Source: Vagococcus hydrophili
GTDB taxonomy: Bacteria > Bacillota > Bacilli > Lactobacillales > Vagococcaceae
NCBI RefSeq assembly: GCF_011304195.1
Contig: NZ_CP049887.1
Location: forward strand, 558,001-622,000
Length of the DNA: 64,000 bases
Direction of reading: 5' to 3'
The notes under the pieces were generated by a model. It was not told where the DNA came from. It made no database searches and worked only from the letters and a program-made list of their open reading frames with translations. Numbering within the stretch: the stretch's first letter is position 1; each line of letters begins with the position of its first letter. This document shows positions 1-9,045 of the stretch, one piece after another. The translations under genes were made by a program, and so were the position numbers.

Positions 1-146
1 AATGAAATTTTTGTGATTAACGTCTTATTTCGTGAAGTTAAACATCTCGTTACAACTTCAATATAGTTATCTTTCAAAAAGTAGATTCTTTAAACTGGAT
101 GAAAAAAAGGACTAGCTTTTTGATTTTAACTTCAATTCTATATTTC

Positions 147-953
147 TTACGGTGCAGTTACTAATGACCAAGTTACTTTAGACTCATACGTTCCTTTAGC
201 CATGTTAGAAGCTGTTTTATTAGGGATTGTTAATTGAACAGCTTTGTCTGCTGTATCAGGTGTTCCTGTACCAATAACGCCTGTTGGTGCTTGATAATCT
301 TTACTTTGTCCAAATTCTAACGTATAACGACCTTTACCTTCTTTTTTAGCTGCGTCTGCTTTGAAGACTTCCACTGAATTAAATGTTTTATCATCTTCAC
401 CTGCACCTAATACAATATCACCAGATTTTACAAAAGAACCAGGTGTGTTGGTATTATCTGTTTCTGGTTTTGCAATTCCGTTGTTATAAGTAATTGTTGA
501 ACCACTTAATACGTTAGAACCTGAAGTAAATTGTTGACTCATTTTAGCTTGTAATACGTAACCATAAACATCTGAACGAACATCTGCAAATTGAATTAAT
601 GCACCACGGTCACCCGCCTCAGTCTTGATTGGAGCTGCATTAGTTTTAATTTCTCCAGCTTTTGGCGCGATTTTTCCAAAATTAAGTTTTGAAACAAGCT
701 CTACTTTAAGTGGTCCTTTGTTTGGGTTTGGATCTACTGTTTCTGGATCAGTTGGTTTTGTTGGGTCTTCTTTTTCCGGATCTGGAATTTTACCATCTGT
801 ATCTGGTCCACCTGTATCGCCATCACCATCGACAATAACTGTACCTGTTGACTCTAATTCTTTTGCATCGGCTGCTGAAGCGATTGTTCCACCGATTGTT
901 GATGCTGCTAAAATAGCTAATAGTACTGATGCACTTTTTGTTGTAAATTTCAT
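147..953 (-). CDS. Small WxL-domain surface protein
   Basis: Predicted secreted protein of 268 residues. It has a signal peptide (cleavage likely after Ala27), an Asp/Pro-rich linker at about 40-80, and a C-terminal WxL domain that in this family binds peptidoglycan non-covalently. The distal motif is Trp-Ser-Leu at 262-264, five residues before the C-terminus. The proximal motif is Tyr-Val-Leu at 132-134, so the usual Trp is replaced. An AGGAGG site precedes the ATG. It lies 67 bp after another WxL gene and probably belongs to the same locus (compare csc clusters of lactic acid bacteria). The family is clear; the ligand is unknown. Confidence 0.88.
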   Translation of the reverse strand: MKFTTKSASVLLAILAASTIGGTIASAADAKELESTGTVIVDGDGDTGGPDTDGKIPDPEKEDPTKPTDPETVDPNPNKGPLKVELVSKLNFGKIAPKAGEIKTNAAPIKTEAGDRGALIQFADVRSDVYGYVLQAKMSQQFTSGSNVLSGSTITYNNGIAKPETDNTNTPGSFVKSGDIVLGAGEDDKTFNSVEVFKADAAKKEGKGRYTLEFGQSKDYQAPTGVIGTGTPDTADKAVQLTIPNKTASNMAKGTYESKVTWSLVTAP

Positions 954-1020
954 TATTATTTCCTCCTAAGAATATTCTTTATTTTTTTAAAATCTCTTTA
1001 ACAGAGTTTTTTAAACATAG

Positions 1021-1773
1021 TTACGGGGCTTCTGATAAAATCCAAGTCATTTTTGTTTGATATTCTTTTGCCACAATTTTTGTTGCATCTGGAACTTTCA
1101 AACTAACGGCTTGATTGACACTTTTTCCTGATTTTTGATTATTTTCAATTGTCACTGGTTGATTTTTGTCATTCTCCTTTGACGCACCAAATGCAATAGT
1201 CCAAACGCCGGCTCCTGAAGTTTCATCTGCACGAGCGACTTCATATACTTGACCAATATTATTAATAGCTAAGGTATCTCTCGTAACAGAAGGTGAGTTA
1301 TTTGAACTAGATGAGTTAGCCCAGCCTTTATCTAATGATAGAACCGCTCCTGTTAACTCATCATAAGTATCCGTTTTAAATTGTGTTTCTTGTTTCACTT
1401 GTAGGGACCAACCAGTTCTTTTTTCTCGAAAATCACTGACTTGGATAAACGTTCCACGCAACTTACCTTCTGTTCCAACTTTATTAGCTAACGTTGGATA
1501 GACTCTATTGGTTTCTGTGACTTTTACCTTGCCAAAGTCTAATGAAGAAACATAATCGATTCTTAATGAGCCCGAAGTTGAAGGACTTGGTCCTGGTTCA
1601 ATCACCTCTTCTGGCTTTTCTGGATCAACAATCTCTGTTTTTCCTGAATCGTCAACCGTGACATTTCCTTTTTGATCCAAAGTAGCTGATTCACCAAAAG
1701 CACTGGTTACTGACATGATTGAGAGAATAATGAGTGTTCCTGCGAAACTCATTTTTAAATATCTTTCTTTCAT
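1021..1773 (-). CDS. Small WxL-domain surface protein
   Basis: Predicted secreted cell-wall-associated protein of 250 residues. A signal peptide ends near residue 27. A short acidic, Pro-rich linker (about 48-65) is followed by a WxL domain with both motifs intact: Trp-Ser-Leu at 122-124 and Trp-Ile-Leu at 244-246 near the C-terminus. It overlaps the end of the upstream LPXTG gene by 4 bp (ATG inside the stop region), so translation is probably coupled. Its layout matches the neighbouring WxL protein but the linker is shorter. The role is inferred to be part of a surface complex with the LPXTG and large WxL proteins. Confidence 0.88.
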   Translation of the reverse strand: MKERYLKMSFAGTLIILSIMSVTSAFGESATLDQKGNVTVDDSGKTEIVDPEKPEEVIEPGPSPSTSGSLRIDYVSSLDFGKVKVTETNRVYPTLANKVGTEGKLRGTFIQVSDFREKRTGWSLQVKQETQFKTDTYDELTGAVLSLDKGWANSSSSNNSPSVTRDTLAINNIGQVYEVARADETSGAGVWTIAFGASKENDKNQPVTIENNQKSGKSVNQAVSLKVPDATKIVAKEYQTKMTWILSEAP

Positions 1774-2081
1774 TCTTTCGCACCAACTTTCTTTTTAAAG
1801 AAAATTCCTACTAGAAGAAGGAAAAAGATTCCTACTAATGTATTGCTGTCACTTCTTTTTTCTCCAGTTTTAGGTAACACACGTTCTAAATTTTTGAAAC
1901 TTGTCTTTTCTATTTTCTTTGAATCAACATTCTTTTTTTCTTCCAATTCGAACGTAATTTTCCCTGGAACCGAAACCTGACCACCTTCAGCACCTGTTGC
2001 TTCAGTTTGTTTGTTTGGAAAACTAGTCAAGCAAAGAAAAGCTAACATACTAAGTAGTAGGTATTTAATTTTTTTATTCAC
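1770..2081 (-). CDS. Small LPXTG-anchored protein of a WxL/csc-type locus
   Basis: Short sortase substrate of about 103 residues. It has an N-terminal signal segment, a charged middle, LPKTG at about 69-73, then a hydrophobic segment and a Lys-rich tail. I chose the GTG at 2081 because GGGAGG lies 8 bases upstream and the start falls after the stop of the preceding gene. An in-frame ATG at 2129 lies inside that gene and has no site. Small LPXTG proteins of this size are a standard member of csc/WxL clusters (CscD-like). It may tether or organise the non-covalently bound WxL proteins, which is an inference. Confidence 0.8.
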   Translation of the reverse strand: MNKKIKYLLLSMLAFLCLTSFPNKQTEATGAEGGQVSVPGKITFELEEKKNVDSKKIEKTSFKNLERVLPKTGEKRSDSNTLVGIFFLLLVGIFFKKKVGAKE

Positions 2082-2101
2082 TCTGATAACCTCCCAGTAT
2101 C

Positions 2102-4990
2102 TTATGGCTGACCTGCCATTAATGTCCATCTTATTTTGCCTTCATAGCTTCCTGCTTTCAGTTCATCTTTTGCTTTAAACTTCAATTTAATGCCATCACT
2201 TTGTGGGGTTGTGCCCCAAGTATCAGTCACGTCAACCTTGCTTTGATTCTCTTGTTTTTGTACATAGATATTTTGAGAATTACTAGACAATTCTAATTCT
2301 GAATCACCTGTTTTATAAATAACTTTTCCAGCTAACTCTTCTCCATTTGACATTAGTGGGGATGCTAATGTCGCGGAAAGAGTCCAACCATCTGTTGCTT
2401 TAGCACGTGTATCTGAAACTACTAATCGATCATCAATTGAGGGGTTGTCGACTGTCATATTTTTTGCTTGATAAGTCACCTTTCCAAAATCAATCGTTTT
2501 GGGGGCTGAAATTAAACTTAAACCACCTAAAATAGGGGTTTTAACTTCATTCGATTGACGGGAAATTGGAACTGATTCACCGTTAACAATATAATAAGCA
2601 GTCATGTTAGCTTTAGTTTCAATCACATCTTCAGTTTTAGCATCTTCTTTAACTGTAGCAATATATCTCACTTTAAAATCGTCACTATTAACAACTGATT
2701 CTGTTAAAGAAACTTTAATTGCGTTGGTTTCTGGAGTATATTGACCAACTCCAATGACTTGATTTTGACTGTTAATAACCTTAATATCTCTAATATCTTT
2801 TAGCTTTGGATCAACTGAAATACTCAGGTTGACATTTGTATAATTATCTTTGATCATTTCAGCAGAATATTTCATTCCACTACTTACCTGTAACGTGTAG
2901 GCTATATCTTCTCTTTGGGAAACTCCTGTTGTATCTGCGGTAAGTTTTAAATCAAAATGAACTGATTTGTAAGTAAATGTAACTATTAAAGGTTTATCTT
3001 CAACTGAAATTTTTAAACTTCCGTCTGGGGAAAGACTTTGTTTAGAGTCATTAACTTTTGCTGATGTGACTTCAAATCCTGGTACTTTTAAAGAATTCAC
3101 TGTTTGCTCTGAGTTTGAATCGTATTCAGTAATTGATTCTTTAGCTATCACTTTTCCAGTTTCATCTACATGGTTCACTGTTACTTTTTGTTTATCTAAA
3201 AGGTATATTAAATAAACGTCGATATCTAAACCATTATTAAATTCACCTTTAATCGAACTACCTTTAGTCTCATCCACTTTTACAAATTTGTAATTAGTAA
3301 TATCTCTAATCTCATCTGTGTAATCGTAAGTTTGCGTTTCAAATCCAGTTTTTTCAACAACATTTGCTACTTCTTTTCCTTTTTCATCTACATAATGAAT
3401 GTGGGCTTTTCTTTGTTCCAAAACTTTTACGGGGACGGTAAAAGTGGCGGTTAGTTGTGATGATTTACCTTTTAAAGTAACCTCAACACTATCTTGCCCT
3501 TTGTTAGAAAAGACTTTGCTTTGAATATTACTAATTTCTACTTCATCACCTTCAAAAGCACCATCAAAGTCAGTAAACAAATCTGTAACGTCGTATTTTG
3601 ACCAATCTGTTGTTGATGAATACTGTGCAACAGTCTGTTCTTTAGGAGTCGCAGTCACTCTTGCTTTTAGCCTGGCATCAGCTTTTCTTGAATCAGAGTA
3701 ATTAGTATTCGTCTTATAGTATGTACTCGCTGGAAAAACATAGTACCCATTGTTATAATATTCTGACTTTTTAACATCTGATTTTACTTGTCCTGAGATA
3801 TTGATTCGATAAGAATTATCAACAAAACCAGCACTAGATAGTAATCCACTATTAACAATAAAACCTATTTGATTCGTCTCCGGCGACCTATAAGCTAAAT
3901 CAAAAGCATTAGAAACTGTTTTACCTTGGATATCTTTTACATTGTATTGAATGTTGTTAATATCCACTGCTTTATCTAACGTTACGAATAAAACATAAGA
4001 GGTAGGATAAAAATTAGGTTTCGCTTGAATCGGCATGTCTTGTATCACAGTATAAGCTACTTGATTACTTTTAGGATCTTCGTTAGTGTGACCCATAATC
4101 TCTGGATAAGGTAGTTCTAATTTAGTAATCGGATCTAATTCATATTTGAAATATGAGGTACTACTTTTCAAGGTTGTCATAGTAGTATAAAATACTCCAT
4201 ATCGTAAATCTAATAAATTAGTAAAGTTAGTATCCGGGGTTTCAGCCGCTCCATTTGTACCTATAGCAGTAATTTGATTTAGATTCGTACTATATTGAAT
4301 AGATGTATTATCGTAAACATACAACTGATGAGAAGTATTAGCGTTGACTGTAACTGACTTGTACGAATTAACTCGACGATAGTTCCACATACCTTTATAG
4401 TCGCTAACTCTTACTTCTGTTCCTGATTTTAAAAACTCATACTCAAAATAAATATCTGTGTTTTTTCCACCACCACCATTTCTAAAGTGGAGGAAATTAT
4501 CATCTTGTTGCTTCTTGGTACTTTTGTAAGAAGGCACATATAGTTGAACATCACCTGTTGAACTGTTATTTCCATTTTTATACCCTAGATTAATTCTTAA
4601 ATCAATATATTCACCTTGATAGATAGCAACTCTATTTAATCTAACGGAACTATTTTTATTCGGTGTAGAGGACATGATATTTTTATTAAATCTAACACTA
4701 TTTGCTCCGTTTGCTTGGGCATAGTTCTTATTATTATTCGCATCATTTGTTGTTCCTCTAAAAGAGTAATACATATCTTGTGATATCCTCAACTGAGTAG
4801 AATACTCTCCAGATATTGTACTTCCATCTGTTGCTTCTCCAGTTTTATTGTTGATGACTTTAATTCCAGGTAGATTAGCTAATGAGGGGGCAGCCTTAAC
4901 TGTTACACTTTGAAGCAGCACACCACAGATAACTGTCGTAACAATCAAATAAAACTTCAAAAACCTTTTTTTATATATTTTCCTTTTCAC
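2102..4990 (-). CDS. Large WxL-domain surface protein with MucBP-like repeats
   Basis: Secreted protein of 962 residues. It has a signal peptide (first 33 residues), a large N-terminal region of unknown fold, two MucBP-like modules at about 525-600 and 600-665 (each starting with a His-x-Asp-Glu-x-Gly style strand), a DUF11-like or Ig-like stretch, and a C-terminal WxL domain from about 820. The WxL motifs are Trp-Thr-Leu in 'DGWTLSA' and in 'IRWTLMAGQP' at the extreme C-terminus. Translation starts at a GTG preceded by AGGAGA. It is the first gene of the leftward locus and probably the adhesive or mucus-binding component. The DUF916/DUF3324 partner usual in such clusters is not in the window. 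Confidence 0.85.
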   Translation of the reverse strand: MKRKIYKKRFLKFYLIVTTVICGVLLQSVTVKAAPSLANLPGIKVINNKTGEATDGSTISGEYSTQLRISQDMYYSFRGTTNDANNNKNYAQANGANSVRFNKNIMSSTPNKNSSVRLNRVAIYQGEYIDLRINLGYKNGNNSSTGDVQLYVPSYKSTKKQQDDNFLHFRNGGGGKNTDIYFEYEFLKSGTEVRVSDYKGMWNYRRVNSYKSVTVNANTSHQLYVYDNTSIQYSTNLNQITAIGTNGAAETPDTNFTNLLDLRYGVFYTTMTTLKSSTSYFKYELDPITKLELPYPEIMGHTNEDPKSNQVAYTVIQDMPIQAKPNFYPTSYVLFVTLDKAVDINNIQYNVKDIQGKTVSNAFDLAYRSPETNQIGFIVNSGLLSSAGFVDNSYRINISGQVKSDVKKSEYYNNGYYVFPASTYYKTNTNYSDSRKADARLKARVTATPKEQTVAQYSSTTDWSKYDVTDLFTDFDGAFEGDEVEISNIQSKVFSNKGQDSVEVTLKGKSSQLTATFTVPVKVLEQRKAHIHYVDEKGKEVANVVEKTGFETQTYDYTDEIRDITNYKFVKVDETKGSSIKGEFNNGLDIDVYLIYLLDKQKVTVNHVDETGKVIAKESITEYDSNSEQTVNSLKVPGFEVTSAKVNDSKQSLSPDGSLKISVEDKPLIVTFTYKSVHFDLKLTADTTGVSQREDIAYTLQVSSGMKYSAEMIKDNYTNVNLSISVDPKLKDIRDIKVINSQNQVIGVGQYTPETNAIKVSLTESVVNSDDFKVRYIATVKEDAKTEDVIETKANMTAYYIVNGESVPISRQSNEVKTPILGGLSLISAPKTIDFGKVTYQAKNMTVDNPSIDDRLVVSDTRAKATDGWTLSATLASPLMSNGEELAGKVIYKTGDSELELSSNSQNIYVQKQENQSKVDVTDTWGTTPQSDGIKLKFKAKDELKAGSYEGKIRWTLMAGQP

Positions 4991-5388
4991 TTAGGCTCTC
5001 CTTTCTTCCTTTTTTGTATATAAATTCTACGCTTTATGAACGAAGAAGTATACATAATCCTCATATCAAACATCATTATAGACACTAACAACATAAAAAT
5101 AATATATACGTGTTGTTATCAAGGCATAAACATAGTATAAAATTTATACGTTTAAAAAACAACCTTTTTTTAATAAATAACAAAAATTAAATTTTCAACG
5201 TTATAAAATCCTTTCATTGACACCATTTTATTTTTTATAAAATAATGTGTTTTAAATACATTTTTTAACGCCTAATTTACTTAAATTATTTTTTTATGTA
5301 ACTAACTCAATAAATGTTGCAACTAACCCACAAATTATTTTCATGATAAACTAATTTTGCTATTCTAGGGTTGTAAGGAGGAGGACAC
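4991..5388. promoter_or_regulatory. Divergent AT-rich intergenic region, WxL locus / LytTR gene
   Basis: This 398-bp gap separates the leftward WxL locus from the rightward LytTR gene and must hold both promoters. I see no credible reading frame in it. A possible minus-strand promoter for the WxL genes lies near 5060-5095 (TTGTTA, 17 bases, TGATAT), but the match is only fair. A strong paired repeat upstream of the LytTR gene is listed separately. Confidence 0.4.
5297..5330 (+). promoter_or_regulatory. Candidate LytTR operator (two 13-bp direct repeats)
   Basis: TGTAACTAACTCA at 5297-5309 is repeated as TGCAACTAACCCA at 5318-5330. The two differ at two positions and sit exactly 21 bp apart, two helical turns. 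LytTR regulators bind paired direct repeats at about this spacing, often upstream of their own gene. The site lies 59 bp before the LytTR start codon. Autoregulation is inferred, not shown. Confidence 0.55.
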
Positions 5389-5841
5389 ATGAAATTAAAT
5401 ATTACGTATTCAGAAGAAAAAAATCAAGAAGAGATTGAGATTATCAGTCACCCAAGTAATCAGTCATTTTTAAATCAATTAACTAAAAATTTCAATCAAC
5501 CACAAACTTTGATTGTCACACAACCTAGCAATAATAGGCAAAAAATTATTGCCATCTCTGATATTGAAGCAATTACAGCATTAGGTCATTTATCTAAAGT
5601 AACTCTGACAAATCAAGAGAGTTATTTTTACTCTAAACGAATTAAAGAATTAACCTTTTTAAATCAGCACAACTTATATCAAATTAATCAATCAACTTTT
5701 ATTAATCTAATGTGTGTGACATCTTTTCAAGTTGAAAAACACGCTCGTTTAGAAATTCTAACTCACAGTCAAACAAGTTATATCGTTAGTCGTCACTATG
5801 TTAAACAAATTAAGGAGAGGTTATTATGTTCAAACAATTAA
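5389..5841 (+). CDS. LytTR-family DNA-binding regulator
   Basis: A 150-residue stand-alone regulator. Residues about 55-145 fit a LytTR DNA-binding domain, including a 'YSKRIKEL' segment and a C-terminal 'SRHYVKQIKERL'-type helix. There is no receiver domain, so it is not a classical response regulator. The next gene overlaps it by 16 bp and encodes a DUF3021 membrane protein. This pairing matches the LytTR Regulatory Systems (HdrRM/BrsRM type), where the membrane protein restrains the regulator. A strong AGGAGG site precedes the ATG. The signal it senses and its target genes are unknown; the paired repeat upstream suggests autoregulation. Confidence 0.85.
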   Translation: MKLNITYSEEKNQEEIEIISHPSNQSFLNQLTKNFNQPQTLIVTQPSNNRQKIIAISDIEAITALGHLSKVTLTNQESYFYSKRIKELTFLNQHNLYQINQSTFINLMCVTSFQVEKHARLEILTHSQTSYIVSRHYVKQIKERLLCSNN

Positions 5842-6236
5842 AACAATCATTCATTCAAACAACGTTAGGTTCTACTGTTTGGGTTACATTCTTAGCCACA
5901 CTAGTATTTCACAAAAAAATGGTTCCTTTTAACTTTTTCTGGCACATCCTAGCGATTGGTTTTTTATTTGGAATCATCTTTGGTGTGTTCTATCCTTATC
6001 TTTGGCAATACGCTACCCTAAAAGCAGGGACAAATATTGCGATTAGTACTCTTGTGAATGTCACTTTCGGCTGTTTAGCTGTTTATCTCTTTTCACCAGA
6101 GATGTTTTCATTCATTCAACCTTATCTTTTGCTTTTTGTTTTATTGACGTTTATCGGGCATTTAATTGCTTATTACTTCTATTCAAAACATGAAACAAAA
6201 AAACTAGCCAATGAATTAAATCATTTATTATCCTAA
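5826..6236 (+). CDS. DUF3021 membrane protein, putative LytTR inhibitor
   Basis: A 136-residue integral membrane protein with four hydrophobic segments (about 13-32, 40-62, 70-90 and 98-117) and a charged C-terminal tail. It fits DUF3021, a family almost always encoded directly after a short LytTR regulator. In studied LytTR Regulatory Systems such partners act as membrane antagonists of the DNA-binding protein. The start lies within the last codons of the LytTR gene, behind an AGGAGAGG-type site, so the two are translationally coupled. A strong bidirectional terminator follows. Confidence 0.82.
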   Translation: MFKQLKQSFIQTTLGSTVWVTFLATLVFHKKMVPFNFFWHILAIGFLFGIIFGVFYPYLWQYATLKAGTNIAISTLVNVTFGCLAVYLFSPEMFSFIQPYLLLFVLLTFIGHLIAYYFYSKHETKKLANELNHLLS

Positions 6237-6238
6237 AT

Positions 6239-6285
6239 AAAAAAGGAAGAGTCTGTGAATTCATCTCACAATCTCTTCCTTTTTT
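6239..6285. terminator. Bidirectional terminator between convergent genes
   Basis: AAAAAAGGAAGAG at the left pairs with CTCTTCCTTTTTT at 6273-6285, with a second short GTGA/TCAC stem inside. T-runs follow on both strands. It sits between the converging DUF3021 and ABC permease genes. Confidence 0.85.
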
Positions 6286-6292
6286 CCTATCA

Positions 6293-9034
6293 TTATTCTG
6301 TGGATTTTAAAGCCTCTATCATATCCACTTTGATTAATCTTCTGTGCATAAAGAACATAACTATTAGAGAAAATAGGATCGTCAACAATGCCGAATAAAG
6401 ATAACTAATTCCATGAATGTCTGGTGGGAACATCATCATATCAACTTCTGCCGTTTGGAGAACAAATCCGTGAAGTAATTTTCCTAAGACACATCCCAGT
6501 AAAATTCCTAGGACTGTTAAAATATTATTTTCCCTGTAAACATACATCGTCACTTCTTTATTATAAAAACCTAACACCTTAATGGTTGAGAGTTCTCTAA
6601 TTCGCTCCGAAATATTGATGTTAGTTAAATTATATAGGACAATAAACGCAAGCATCGCCGCTGAAACAATCAATACCCAGACCACAATATTCAAGCTTCC
6701 CATTGTATCATCCATCGCTTTACCAATTTGGCTTGTAAAACTCACATTGATTGCTTTTTTAGTATTCATTAGTTGTTCAGCTAATTTTTCTTCCTCTTGT
6801 TGACTCAACTTATCTTTAAACGTCAACAAATCAACATTGTACTTTGGCTTTTCACCAAATGTCTGCTCATAAAATTTAGGTGTCATATAAATAAAGTGCA
6901 TGGCATAATTTTCAACGATATGACTTATTTTAACTTCCTTTTCATCTTCGCCACTACCTTTTATTTTCAGACTATCCCCTTCTTTTAATCCATACAGTTT
7001 TCCTAATTTTTCATTAATAATAACTCCTGAGTCATCTAAAGAGTATAACTTACCTGATGCACGGTCCTTAAAGGTAATAAAATCATGGAGATTTTTTGTT
7101 TCCTTTGGTGTATCCACTACTACTTCTTGCTTTTTATAGCCATCATTTAAGACTTCTACCGTTTTTTGAGATAAGACTAAATGGGACTCGTAAACAGTTA
7201 AAGCATCTCTCTCTTTTTCATACTTATTCGTTTCTTCCTCTGTAGCATCAGGGTTATAAACCACTGTGGCATCATAGTGCCAAATTTTTGAAAACTGGAT
7301 ATCAACAATGTCCCCGATTGAATCCTTTAATCCGAATCCTGTAATAATCATTGCCATACATCCTGCAATACCTAAAACCGTCATTAACATTCGCTGTTTG
7401 TACCTAAATAAATTCCGCGCTGTTACTTTTTGATTAAAGTTAAATCTTGACCAGATGAAAGGTATCTTTTCTAGTAAAATTCTTTTACCTGGTTTTGGTG
7501 CTTTAGGCCTCATTAGTACAGAAGGCGTACTTAATAAATCGACTCTTAAAACAATCATTGATGATAACACTGTACATAGAAGTGCCACTACAAGTGATTG
7601 GATTGAGTAACTTGGATAGTAAGTGATAATCACAGGTGGCAAGTTATACAAACTGCCATATGCATTATAAATAACTGATGGGAAAACATTAAAACCAATA
7701 ACAAGTCCTAATAAACTCCCTATCACACTAGCTAATACCGCATAAACTATAAATTTTTGAGCTATTTCAAAATTACTGTAGCCTAATGCTTTAAGCGTGC
7801 CTATTTCACCCCGTTTTTCATCCACCATTCGAGTCATGGTGGTTAAACAAATCAGTGCAGCAATCATGAAGAAAAATACAGGAAAGACAGTTGCAATGGA
7901 AGAAATACGGTCCGCGTTGTCTTTATATTCTGTGTAAGCAGGATTAACATTCCGATCTTGATAAACATATTTAATATCCTGTAGAGAATCAACTTCATCT
8001 TCCTTTTTCTCTAAGTCAGTTTGTTTGCTTTGAAGTGTTTTTTCTTCTGAATTTAATTTTTCTTCTTGTTCTGCTAAACTTTTTTCAGACGTTTTCAAAG
8101 CTTCTTTCATCTCTTGTGGAACTGGTTGTCTCATTTTTTCAGCTGTTGTTACTTGCTCACTTTGGGTACTTAACTCTTTTTTAGCCGTTTCTATTTGCTG
8201 TTTAGCATTCGTTAATTGGTTTCTACCTGTTTCAAGTTGTTCTTTTCCTTCTTGAATTTGGGCTTTTCCATCTTGGTATAATGTTTTAACGCGTTCTTTT
8301 TGAGATGAATCTAATTGTTTTTTTAGTTCTTTTTGATTGGTTTTTACTCTTTTTTCATACGTCTTACTATAACTTTCTAATTTTTCAGTGTTTTTATACG
8401 TCACATAAAGCTCAGTAAAAACATCAAGATTAAAATCTGTGGTGGGGACAATACCAAAAATATCCACTGAGCCTTTACCAACATTGGTATTTCCTCTAGA
8501 AACTTGATCAATATACATAGGACTATTAATTAAGCCAACCACTTCATAATTTTCTGTTGTTAGTTTATCCTCTGTTGTTTGAATGGTTATTTTATCACCA
8601 ATTTTATATTTTTTAAGCTCTTTAGCTCTATTATCTAAAGCAATTTCACCAGTTTTTTCAGGAAGTTTTCCTTCCAATAATCTTGGTTGATTTAGTTGTT
8701 GTTTTTGGTCATATGACATCAAACGAATGACGGTATTCTCGGTTTTTTCTGTAGCATCTATGGTGTAGCTACCTTCAGCTTGTTTTACTTGTTTATTTTC
8801 TTTCACTAATTCTAACTCTTTATTTTCAAGACCAATGGGGGAGACGACTTTACTATCCATTAACTGCTGATCTTTATAATAAGTATCTGCCGTGTGAATC
8901 ATATCTGGTCCTGTTGCTTTGATTCCTGCATAAAAACAAACACCTAATAAAATAATTAGTAGAATTGAAAAAAATCTTGCTTTAGATTGTAGAATCTCCC
9001 TAATATTGGATTTCCTTAAGGCTTTTTTACTCAT
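6293..9034 (-). CDS. FtsX-type ABC transporter permease, large form
   Basis: A 913-residue permease with two FtsX domains. It has one membrane segment at about 19-37, then a large extracellular region with a long Glu/Lys/Gln-rich coiled coil (about 215-345). The first cluster of three membrane segments lies at about 378-505, another single segment at about 549-568, a second extracellular region, and a final three-segment cluster at about 775-905. This layout belongs to the MacB/SalY-like exporters that act on lipids, peptides or cell-envelope targets rather than importers. Its ATPase gene lies 11 bp upstream in the same direction. The substrate cannot be read from sequence. Confidence 0.85.
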   Translation of the reverse strand: MSKKALRKSNIREILQSKARFFSILLIILLGVCFYAGIKATGPDMIHTADTYYKDQQLMDSKVVSPIGLENKELELVKENKQVKQAEGSYTIDATEKTENTVIRLMSYDQKQQLNQPRLLEGKLPEKTGEIALDNRAKELKKYKIGDKITIQTTEDKLTTENYEVVGLINSPMYIDQVSRGNTNVGKGSVDIFGIVPTTDFNLDVFTELYVTYKNTEKLESYSKTYEKRVKTNQKELKKQLDSSQKERVKTLYQDGKAQIQEGKEQLETGRNQLTNAKQQIETAKKELSTQSEQVTTAEKMRQPVPQEMKEALKTSEKSLAEQEEKLNSEEKTLQSKQTDLEKKEDEVDSLQDIKYVYQDRNVNPAYTEYKDNADRISSIATVFPVFFFMIAALICLTTMTRMVDEKRGEIGTLKALGYSNFEIAQKFIVYAVLASVIGSLLGLVIGFNVFPSVIYNAYGSLYNLPPVIITYYPSYSIQSLVVALLCTVLSSMIVLRVDLLSTPSVLMRPKAPKPGKRILLEKIPFIWSRFNFNQKVTARNLFRYKQRMLMTVLGIAGCMAMIITGFGLKDSIGDIVDIQFSKIWHYDATVVYNPDATEEETNKYEKERDALTVYESHLVLSQKTVEVLNDGYKKQEVVVDTPKETKNLHDFITFKDRASGKLYSLDDSGVIINEKLGKLYGLKEGDSLKIKGSGEDEKEVKISHIVENYAMHFIYMTPKFYEQTFGEKPKYNVDLLTFKDKLSQQEEEKLAEQLMNTKKAINVSFTSQIGKAMDDTMGSLNIVVWVLIVSAAMLAFIVLYNLTNINISERIRELSTIKVLGFYNKEVTMYVYRENNILTVLGILLGCVLGKLLHGFVLQTAEVDMMMFPPDIHGISYLYSALLTILFSLIVMFFMHRRLIKVDMIEALKSTE

Positions 9035-9045
9035 TCATATCCCTC

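Noticed and set aside
1-146. Terminator for the first WxL gene near 104-122
   Set aside because: Only a six-pair A/T-rich stem is visible and the edge of the window cuts off the context, so it was not listed.
625-969. 114-codon frame opposite the first WxL gene
   Set aside because: Antisense to a clear WxL gene; Ser/Gly/Pro composition is a mirror of that gene and it lacks a ribosome site.
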